NCBI GenBank assembly: GCA_028876525.1
Contig: JAGWRI010000145.1
Location: forward strand, 1 to 44,309
DNA length: 44,309 nucleotides
DNA from: Gemmatimonadota bacterium
GTDB lineage: Bacteria; Gemmatimonadota; Gemmatimonadetes; Gemmatimonadales; Gemmatimonadaceae
Direction: 5' to 3'
Shown here: positions 1 through 6,773 of the stretch, piece by piece
Layout: each line of letters opens with the position of its first letter
How positions within the stretch are numbered: the stretch's first letter is position 1
Program-made: the position numbers and the translations under genes
The notes under the pieces: generated by a model
What the model saw: the letters and a program-made list of their open reading frames with translations, nothing else
The model's database searches: none
Told to the model about the DNA's origin: nothing

Positions 1-2
1 AC

Positions 3-1622
3 ACCCTCTGCGGGTGCTCCATCGATCTCGTGGCGCGCGCCATGGACGGGCGCCTCGACGAGGGGCGGGCGCAGGCCGCGGGGCTCCGCGACGACGCCAT
101 CGGCGATCTGCTCGGGCGCGACCCCGACGCCGTCCGCGCGGATCCGGATGCCTGGCGCCCGCATCTCGTGCTGCGCAATCCGGCGGCGCGGCCGCGAGGG
201 GGCGTGGCGGTAGTAGAGCTTGCGCAGCTCGTGCGCCACGTGCGGGTGGGCCCCTCGTCGGCCGCCCGCGCCGCGGCCCCCGTGGCCCGTCGCGCGCCGC
301 TCCGCGTCGACGGCATTCCCGGGCTGCAGTTGCTCGACCGCGAGCTGGCCCATGAGCGCACCGAGGCCACGCGCGACGACCCGTACGACGATCTCGTCGA
401 GCGCTCGTTTGCCGCCGTGTGGGTGCCCGAAGTGCCGGGGTACGGCCTGCGCGCCCTGCCGCTGGTCGAGGGGCGCAACACGCCGTCGCTTCCCCCGAAC
501 CCCGTCCGCGTCGAGGAGGGCGCGATGTCCAACGGCCGGTACGCGGTGCGTATCGGCTCCGAGGGGCAGGTGACGCTGGAGCACGTGGCGTCGGGGCGCC
601 GCATCGAACGCCTGATCGCCATCGAAGATCAGGACGATCGGGGCGACCTGTACACGCCGTCGTTGCGCGGGCCGGTGCGCGCGGCACACTTCCTGGGCGC
701 TCGCGTGGTGCATCGGGGCCCGCTGCGCGGCACGATCGAAGCGCGGTGGGAGGTAAGGGTGCGCAAGGGCGAGTCGGCCGCCGTGCGCATACGGCTCACG
801 CTGGACGCCGACGGGCACTTCCTGCGGATGAGCGCGCGCGGCGAGAACTCGGCGCGCGACCACCGGCTGCGCCTCCGGGTCGCCACCGACGTCGCGAGCC
901 CCGCCGTGTTCGCCGATGCGGCATTCGGCCCGGTGCGGCGCGTCCCGCTCGTGCTGCCGCCCGAGGACGCCGTGCGCGAGACGCCGCCCCCGACCGCGCC
1001 GCTCCACCGGTACGTGTCCCTCTCCGGGGCGCGCGGCGGCGCGACGGTGTTCTCCGACGGGCTCGCGGAATACGAAGCGGGCGCCGACGGGGCGGTGCAG
1101 CTCACCCTCGTCCGCGCCGTGGGCGAACTGTCGCGCGACGACCTCCCCGAGCGGCCCGGGCACGCCGGATGGCCGTCGCCCACGCCCGAGGCCCAGTGCC
1201 TGGGCGCGTTCGCGGCCGAGGCCGCGCTGATGCTCCACGGCCCGTGGACCGACGAGACCGCGGATCTGGTCGAGCGCACCGCCGACGACGTGCTCGTGCC
1301 GGTCACGGGCGCCACCGTCCGGTCGCTCGCCGCCGTCGCTCCCGAGATGCCGGGGCTGGAGCTACAGGGCCGGGGACTGGCGTTCTCGGCGGCGAAGGAG
1401 AGCGACGATGGGCACTGGCTGGTGCTGCGCTGCGTGAACCTGCTCGACCGTGCCGTGCGCGGGCGGTGGGTGGTGGCGGGCGGGGTGCGCGAGGCACGCG
1501 CGTCGCGGCTGGACGAAACCCCGGGCGCCGATCTGCCGGTGTCGGGCGACGCGGTGGAGTTCGAGGCGGGGCCGCGGGCGGTGGTGACCGTGCTGGTGGC
1601 TCAAGGGTGGGGCGGCGGGTGA
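3..1622 (+). CDS. Alpha-mannosidase, GH38 family (C-terminal part, truncated by window start)
   Basis: The reading frame is open from the first bases and begins with TLCGCSIDLVARAM. This matches the conserved HDxICGCSID segment at the end of the catalytic and middle domain of GH38 alpha-mannosidases, so the N-terminal catalytic half lies outside the window. The remaining 539 codons form the beta-rich C-terminal region typical of the family, with segments such as DQDDRGDLYTPS and a late LQGRGLAFSAAKESDDGHWLVLRCVN stretch (a GH38 C-terminal hallmark). GH38 enzymes hydrolyse terminal alpha-mannosides of glycans, using zinc. The ORF-track start at 30 is a GTG inside the gene and not a real start. 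The stop overlaps the GTG of the next gene by 4 bp, so the two are probably translationally coupled. Confidence 0.88.
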   Translation, partial: TLCGCSIDLVARAMDGRLDEGRAQAAGLRDDAIGDLLGRDPDAVRADPDAWRPHLVLRNPAARPRGGVAVVELAQLVRHVRVGPSSAARAAAPVARRAPLRVDGIPGLQLLDRELAHERTEATRDDPYDDLVERSFAAVWVPEVPGYGLRALPLVEGRNTPSLPPNPVRVEEGAMSNGRYAVRIGSEGQVTLEHVASGRRIERLIAIEDQDDRGDLYTPSLRGPVRAAHFLGARVVHRGPLRGTIEARWEVRVRKGESAAVRIRLTLDADGHFLRMSARGENSARDHRLRLRVATDVASPAVFADAAFGPVRRVPLVLPPEDAVRETPPPTAPLHRYVSLSGARGGATVFSDGLAEYEAGADGAVQLTLVRAVGELSRDDLPERPGHAGWPSPTPEAQCLGAFAAEAALMLHGPWTDETADLVERTADDVLVPVTGATVRSLAAVAPEMPGLELQGRGLAFSAAKESDDGHWLVLRCVNLLDRAVRGRWVVAGGVREARASRLDETPGADLPVSGDAVEFEAGPRAVVTVLVAQGWGGG

Positions 1623-3304
1623 CCGCGTTTCTTTCGGCGCACTACGTCCTGCTCGTCGTCGCGATCGTCGTGGCCGGCGTGCTCGTCCCACGGATCGTGC
1701 TCCAGGTCGGCGTCACCCGCCGCCTGCGGCGGGGCGGGCGGATGCTCCGCCGCGAGCGCGCCGCCGATCTGCGCGTCGCGGCTGCCTACCACGAGCAGCT
1801 GCCCGCCGCGGAGCGCGGCGGCGCGCTCGACGACCGCACCTGGTCGGACCTCGACCTCGACGACGTCTTCCGGGCGCTCGACCACACGGCGAGCGAGCCG
1901 GGGCGCCAGTACCTCTACCACCTGCTGCGCACGCCGGGGGCCGACGCCGAGGCGCTCGACCGCCTCGACGGCGCGGCGAGGAGCCTGGCCGCGGATCCAG
2001 CCCTCGCCGAGCGCCTCCGCCAGGCGCTCGCGCCGCTCGCCGGGCAGGACGCGGGCTACTTCGTGCAGCTGCTGTTCGCGGAGCTGCCGGCGCGCCCCGC
2101 GGTCTGGTGGACGTTTCCGCTGCTGACCGCGTCTGCGATCGGGCTCGCCGTTGCCGCGGCGTTCTGGCCGGTGGCCGGGGCGTACCTCGTCGGCGTCGCC
2201 GTCGTCAACGTGGCCGCGCAGGCCGCGTACAAGCCCGTGGTCAAGCGGTACCTGCCGGCGATCCGGCAGATCCGGGCGTTCCTGAGCGCCGCCCAGCGGA
2301 TCGGCGCCATCGCGACCGGGGTGCCGGCCGAACCGCGGGATTTGCTCCGCGACGACGCGCGCCGGCTGCGGCGCCTCAAGCGCGCCGCGTCGTGGCTGTT
2401 GTTCGAGCCGGAATCCCAGGGCGGGCAGTCGAACGAATTCGTTGCCAGCCTGGTCGAGTACGTGAATCTGTTCTTCCTGCTCGATGTGAACGCCTACCTG
2501 TTGAGCGTGGAGACGGTACGGGCGGAACAGGCGCGCCTCCGCGCGATGTTCGACGCGATCGGCTGGCTGGATGCCGCACAGTCGCTGGCGTCGTGGCGCG
2601 GCACCCTCGCGCACTGGTGCACCCCGGAGTTCAGCCCGCCGCGGAAGGCGCTGCACGTGGAGGGGCTCGTCCACCCGCTCGTCGCCGGCGCGGTGCCGAA
2701 CGACCTGGACGTCGACGGCACGAGCGTGCTCGTCACGGGCTCCAACATGGCCGGCAAGACCACGTTCGTTCGCGCGCTCGGCGTGAGCGCCGTGATGGCC
2801 GAGGCGCTGTACACCGTGTGCGCGGACCGGTGGCGGGCGCCCCGCCTCACGGTCCGCTCGTCGATCGGACGCTCCGACAGCGTGATGGACGGGAAGAGCT
2901 ACTACCTCGCCGAGGTCGAATCGGTGCGGGCCCTGATCCGGGCCAGGGACGACGGCACGCAGCACCTCTTCCTGCTCGACGAGACCTTCCGCGGCACGAA
3001 CACCACGGAGCGGGTCGCGGCCGCCTACGCCGTGCTCCGCCACCTCGATCGCGGGCTCGATCTCGTGGTCGTCGCCACGCACGACCTCGAGGTCCTCGAC
3101 CTGCTGCGGGGCGCCTACGCCGCGTACCACTTCCGCGAACAGGTCACCAACCACGAGCTGACCTTCGACTACCGGCTCCGCCCCGGCCCCTCGTCCACGC
3201 GCAACGCGATCGCGCTGCTGCGCTTCATGCAGTACCCGGACGAGATCGTGGACGACGCGACGGCGAGCCTCGACTGGCAGCACCGCGGGGGCGCGTCCGC
3301 CTAG
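1619..3304 (+). CDS. Membrane-anchored MutS-family ATPase
   Basis: A 561-residue protein beginning at the GTG of a GTGA overlap with the mannosidase; the longer ORF from 419 is antisense-like readthrough. Residues 5-30 form a hydrophobic anchor, and a second hydrophobic region lies around 160-205. The C-terminal half is a MutS domain V ATPase: Walker A TGSNMAGKTTF near residue 374, Walker B FLLDETFRGTNT near 450, and a following ATHDLEVLDLL switch-histidine segment. The mismatch-recognition domain I (with its Phe-x-Glu) and the connector domain of true MutS are absent, so it is unlikely to perform canonical mismatch repair. Proteins of this shape are usually annotated MutS-related; their function is unknown. 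The stop codon overlaps that of the convergent permease inside a CTAG. Confidence 0.88.
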   Translation: MTAFLSAHYVLLVVAIVVAGVLVPRIVLQVGVTRRLRRGGRMLRRERAADLRVAAAYHEQLPAAERGGALDDRTWSDLDLDDVFRALDHTASEPGRQYLYHLLRTPGADAEALDRLDGAARSLAADPALAERLRQALAPLAGQDAGYFVQLLFAELPARPAVWWTFPLLTASAIGLAVAAAFWPVAGAYLVGVAVVNVAAQAAYKPVVKRYLPAIRQIRAFLSAAQRIGAIATGVPAEPRDLLRDDARRLRRLKRAASWLLFEPESQGGQSNEFVASLVEYVNLFFLLDVNAYLLSVETVRAEQARLRAMFDAIGWLDAAQSLASWRGTLAHWCTPEFSPPRKALHVEGLVHPLVAGAVPNDLDVDGTSVLVTGSNMAGKTTFVRALGVSAVMAEALYTVCADRWRAPRLTVRSSIGRSDSVMDGKSYYLAEVESVRALIRARDDGTQHLFLLDETFRGTNTTERVAAAYAVLRHLDRGLDLVVVATHDLEVLDLLRGAYAAYHFREQVTNHELTFDYRLRPGPSSTRNAIALLRFMQYPDEIVDDATASLDWQHRGGASA

Positions 3305-4206
3305 GCCCGATCCCCCAGCAACCCGGCCGCCTCGCCCGCCAGCCGGTCGCGCAGCCAGTCACCCAGCAGCGTGCACGCCAGCACGGTCACGATGAGCGCG
3401 AGCCCCGGCGCCAGCGCCACCCAGGGCGCGGTCACGATCGCCTCCCGGCCGCCGGCGATCATGTTGCCCCAGCTCGGCTCCGGCGGCTGCACGCCCAGCC
3501 CCAGGAACGACAGCCCGCTCTCCAGCAGGATCGCGTTCCCCACGCCCAGCGCCGCGGCCACGATCGCCGGCCCCAGCGCGTTCGGCACGGCGTGCCGCCA
3601 AAGGACCCGCGTGCCCGATGCCCCCAGCGCCCGCGCGGCGTCGACGTACGGGTGCGCGCGCACGCCCAGCACCTCGGCCCGCGTCATCCGCGCCACGCTC
3701 ATCCACCCGGTGGCGATGAGCACCACCACGACGGTCGCCAGCCCCGGGCGCCAGAGCGTCGCGCATACCAGGAGCAGTATGAGCCGGGGAATGGCGAGCA
3801 GCGCGTCGGTGAACGCCATCAGGATCCGGTCGACCGCGCCGCCCGCCCACGCGGCGGCCGCGCCCAGCGCCGTGCCCAGCGCCGCCGCGGCGCCCGACCC
3901 CACGACCCCCACGGCGAGCGAGATCCGGCCGGCCAGCATCATCCGCACGAACAGGTCGCGCCCGAACCGGTCGGTGCCCAGCAGGTGGAACGTCCCGTGC
4001 GCGTCGCGCGACAGGGGCGCCACGTAGCGCAGGGTCAGCACGTCGCCAATGGCGAGCGGGTTTTCCCGGGCGAGCATCGGCACGACCACCACCGCGCCCG
4101 CCATCCCCAGGAGCAGGGCGAGCGCCGCCAGCGTCAGCGGGTCCCGCGAGCGTGGGCGGCCGCGCGGCGGGGCGGCGGCGCGACCGGCCATCGGAGCGGA
4201 CGTCAT
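3301..4206 (-). CDS. ABC transporter permease, DppC/OppC family
   Basis: A 301-residue inner-membrane permease of a binding-protein-dependent importer for peptides, nickel or oligosaccharides. It has an N-terminal cytoplasmic tail, one anchor helix near 30-50, a periplasmic segment with the family motif HLLGTDRFGRDLFVRMM, and five further helices. The EAA loop that contacts the ATPase is visible as DAARALGASGTRVLWRHAVPN. A late SFLGLGVQPPEPSWGNMI is a strong DppC signature. The start ATG overlaps the stop of the upstream permease (ATGA), so the two permeases are one transcription unit. No ATPase gene (DppD/DppF) is in the window, so the transporter needs a partner encoded elsewhere. The substrate cannot be assigned from sequence. 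Confidence 0.93.
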   Translation of the reverse strand: MTSAPMAGRAAAPPRGRPRSRDPLTLAALALLLGMAGAVVVVPMLARENPLAIGDVLTLRYVAPLSRDAHGTFHLLGTDRFGRDLFVRMMLAGRISLAVGVVGSGAAAALGTALGAAAAWAGGAVDRILMAFTDALLAIPRLILLLVCATLWRPGLATVVVVLIATGWMSVARMTRAEVLGVRAHPYVDAARALGASGTRVLWRHAVPNALGPAIVAAALGVGNAILLESGLSFLGLGVQPPEPSWGNMIAGGREAIVTAPWVALAPGLALIVTVLACTLLGDWLRDRLAGEAAGLLGDRA

Positions 4207-5192
4207 GCGCCCCGCCGGCGCGGGTCGAGCAGCGGCAGCACGAGATCGGCGGCGAGATTGGCGGCGATTACCGCCGCCGCGTACGCGAGGGCGCTCGCCA
4301 TCACCACGGGGTAGTCGCGGGCCGAGATCGCGAGCAGCATCGCGCGGCCCATTCCGGGCCAGGCGAACACCGCCTCGACGAACACCGAGCCGGCCACGAG
4401 CCCGGGCAGCGAGAGGGCGAGCAGCACCACCAGCGCCGGGAGCACGGTCGCCAGCACGTGGCGGCCGAACACGCGCCCGGCCGACGCTCCCTTGGCCCGC
4501 GCCGTGCGCACGAAATCCTGCCCGAGCACGTCGGCCACGCTCGACCGCGTGTAGCGGGCGAGCCCCGCCGCGCCGATCGCGGCCAGAATGCCCACCGGCA
4601 AAATCGCGTGCCACGCCACGTCGCGGAGCTCGTCCCACCCGTGCAGGTCCGCGCCCGGCGTGTGGATGCCGAACGCCGGGAGGCGCAGCCAGGCGGGGAA
4701 CCCGACCATGGCCGCCCCGTAGGTGAACGCGGCCACCAGGGCCAGCGCGATCCAGAACGAGGGCATCGCGAATACCGCCGTGGTGAGCACGGTGAGCGCC
4801 CGATCGGCGGCCCGCCCCCGCCGCGCCGCCTGCAGCATCCCGATGGGCACGCCGATCAGGAAGGTCAGGGCCAGCGACGCCGCCCCCAGGCCCAGCGAGA
4901 TCGGCGCCGCGCGGGCCAGCACCCGCGTCACCGGCTCGCCGGTGGAGAAGCTCGCCCCGAGGTTTCCCGTGAGCACGTCGCCCAGCCAGCGTGCATATTG
5001 CACGGCCAGCGGGGCGTCGAGCCCGAACTCGTGGCGCAGCCGCGCCGTCTCGGCCGCCGACGCGTTGGGCGGCACGAGCATCGTGGCCGGATCGCCCGGC
5101 GCGAGGCGCACGAGCAGGAACGTCAGGCTCACGACGAGCCACAACAGGACGAGCGCGTCGCGGACGCGGCGCCACACGGGGAGGGCGGACAC
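4203..5192 (-). CDS. ABC transporter permease, DppB/OppB family
   Basis: A 329-residue permease and the partner of the downstream DppC-like protein. Residues 10-30 form the first helix, followed by the family signature VRLAPGDPATMLVPPNAS and then LRHEFGLDAPLAVQYARWL. The EAA loop is QDFVRTARAKGASAGRVFGRHV, and FVEAVFAWPGMGRAML is the usual DppB C-terminal motif. The only start that keeps the full N terminus is a GTG at 5192-5190, with no Shine-Dalgarno sequence upstream. A stop codon in frame at 5225-5223 limits any extension. This start lies three bases from the start of the divergent solute-binding protein, so the promoter must lie within that neighbour's coding sequence or the mRNA is nearly leaderless. 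Confidence 0.92.
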   Translation of the reverse strand: MSALPVWRRVRDALVLLWLVVSLTFLLVRLAPGDPATMLVPPNASAAETARLRHEFGLDAPLAVQYARWLGDVLTGNLGASFSTGEPVTRVLARAAPISLGLGAASLALTFLIGVPIGMLQAARRGRAADRALTVLTTAVFAMPSFWIALALVAAFTYGAAMVGFPAWLRLPAFGIHTPGADLHGWDELRDVAWHAILPVGILAAIGAAGLARYTRSSVADVLGQDFVRTARAKGASAGRVFGRHVLATVLPALVVLLALSLPGLVAGSVFVEAVFAWPGMGRAMLLAISARDYPVVMASALAYAAAVIAANLAADLVLPLLDPRRRGA

Positions 5193-5195
5193 GCG

Positions 5196-6773
5196 TTGAA
5201 ATTGCCGGCCGTGCGTCGCGCGTCAATCGTGCTGGCCCTTGCCGCCGCGTGCGGCGCCCCGCCGCGCGCCCCCGGCGTCGTGGTCTATGCCTCGGGCACC
5301 GAGCTGGAGTCCATCAATCCGCTCGTCACCATCCATCCGCTGTCCCGCCAGGTGCAGCGATACGTGCTGTTCACGACGCTGGCCCGCTACGACTCCACGC
5401 TGCGCCCGGCGCCCTACGCCGCGCGCGCCTGGGAGTGGCGCGACGGGGGCCGCGTCCTGCGCTTTCACCTCGTGACGGCCCTCCGCTGGGACGACGGCCG
5501 GCCGACCACGGCGCGCGACGTCGCGTTCACCGTGCTGGCCGCCCGGGATCCCGCCACCGGGTACCCGCGGGCCGGCGACCTCGCCGCGGTGGACACGGTG
5601 ATCGCCGTGGACGATTCCACGGCCGACGTCCGCTTCGACGCGCCCCAGCCCACGTTCCCGCTGGTGTTCTGCGAGCTGCCGATCCTCCCGGCGCACCTCC
5701 TGCGCGGCGTGCCGCGCCGCGCCATGCGCACGGCGGCGTTCAACGACGCCCCGGTGGGGAACGGCCCCTTCCGCTTCGTGTCGCACCTGCCGGACCAGCG
5801 GTGGGTGTTCGCGCGCAACGACGACTTCCCGGCGGCCATGGGCGGCCCCCCGACGCTGCGCGGCTTCGTCGTCGCCGTCGTGGACGAGGCGACCACCAAG
5901 TTCGCCGGCCTGGCCAGCGGCGAGCTCGACGTGGCCGGCGTCTCGCCGGCCATGGCGCGGCTCGTCGAACGCGACCCCACCCTCCGGCTGATCACCTATC
6001 CGGTGCTGTTCGAGACCGGAATCGTGCTCGACACGCATCGGCCACCGTTCGACGACGTCCGCGTGCGCCATGCGATCTCGCTGGCCATCGACCGCGACCG
6101 CATCGTGCGCGCGGCGCTCGACGGGTTCGGCATCCCCGCCGCCGGCCCCGTCGCCCCCGAGGTGCCATACGCCGACACCACGCCGCCGGTGTTCGATCCG
6201 GCGCGCGCCGACTCGCTGCTCGGGGCCGCGGGCTGGCGGCGGGGCCCCGACGGCCGCCGCGTGCGCGCCGGCCGCCCGTTCGTCTTCACCCTCCTCACCG
6301 TCGGCAGCGGCGACAACGCGCTGGAGCAGCTCGTGCAGTCGGATCTCGCCGCGCGCGGCATCACGATGCGCATCCGCCAGCTGGAGCTGGGCGCCTTCCT
6401 GGCCGAGGCCCGCTCGCGTCCCAAGCGGTTCGACGCCCTCGTGACCGGCGTGTCCGGTGATCTGTCGCTGGCCTACCTGCGCGCGATGTTCGAATCGCGC
6501 CAGGCGGGGAGCGCGCTGGACTACGCCGATTTCCACGACGCCGCCCTCGACTCGGCGTTCGCCCGAGCGAGCGCCGCCCGCACCGACGCCGAGCGCGGCG
6601 CCGCCTGGCGCGACGTGCAGCGGGAGCTGGCCCGCGCCGAGCCCGTGGTCTGGCTGTACCACGCGCGCGGCGTGCAGGGGGCGACCCGCCGCCTGCGCGG
6701 GGTGACGATGGATCTGCGCGGCGAGCTGGCGACGCTGGCGCAATGGCGCCTGGTGTCGAGAGATTCCAGGTAA
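5196..6773 (+). CDS. Extracellular solute-binding lipoprotein, family 5 (peptide/oligosaccharide ABC importer)
   Basis: A 525-residue SBP_bac_5 protein (DppA/OppA type), probably the periplasmic receptor for the divergent permeases. I chose TTG at 5196 because GGGGAGGG lies 10 bases upstream and the product begins MKLPAVRRASIVLALAAAC, a short lipoprotein-like signal with a candidate lipidated Cys at residue 19. A GTG at 5211 would also give a signal peptide but lacks a spaced ribosome site. Family features are ESINPLVTIHPLSRQVQ near the mature N terminus, LRFHLVTALRWDDGRPTTARDVAFTV, GNGPFRFV and DVRVRHAISLAIDRDRIV. The stop TAA shares a base with the ATG of the lyase gene, linking uptake and polysaccharide cleavage in one transcription unit. 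The ligand is unknown. Confidence 0.9.
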   Translation: MKLPAVRRASIVLALAAACGAPPRAPGVVVYASGTELESINPLVTIHPLSRQVQRYVLFTTLARYDSTLRPAPYAARAWEWRDGGRVLRFHLVTALRWDDGRPTTARDVAFTVLAARDPATGYPRAGDLAAVDTVIAVDDSTADVRFDAPQPTFPLVFCELPILPAHLLRGVPRRAMRTAAFNDAPVGNGPFRFVSHLPDQRWVFARNDDFPAAMGGPPTLRGFVVAVVDEATTKFAGLASGELDVAGVSPAMARLVERDPTLRLITYPVLFETGIVLDTHRPPFDDVRVRHAISLAIDRDRIVRAALDGFGIPAAGPVAPEVPYADTTPPVFDPARADSLLGAAGWRRGPDGRRVRAGRPFVFTLLTVGSGDNALEQLVQSDLAARGITMRIRQLELGAFLAEARSRPKRFDALVTGVSGDLSLAYLRAMFESRQAGSALDYADFHDAALDSAFARASAARTDAERGAAWRDVQRELARAEPVVWLYHARGVQGATRRLRGVTMDLRGELATLAQWRLVSRDSR

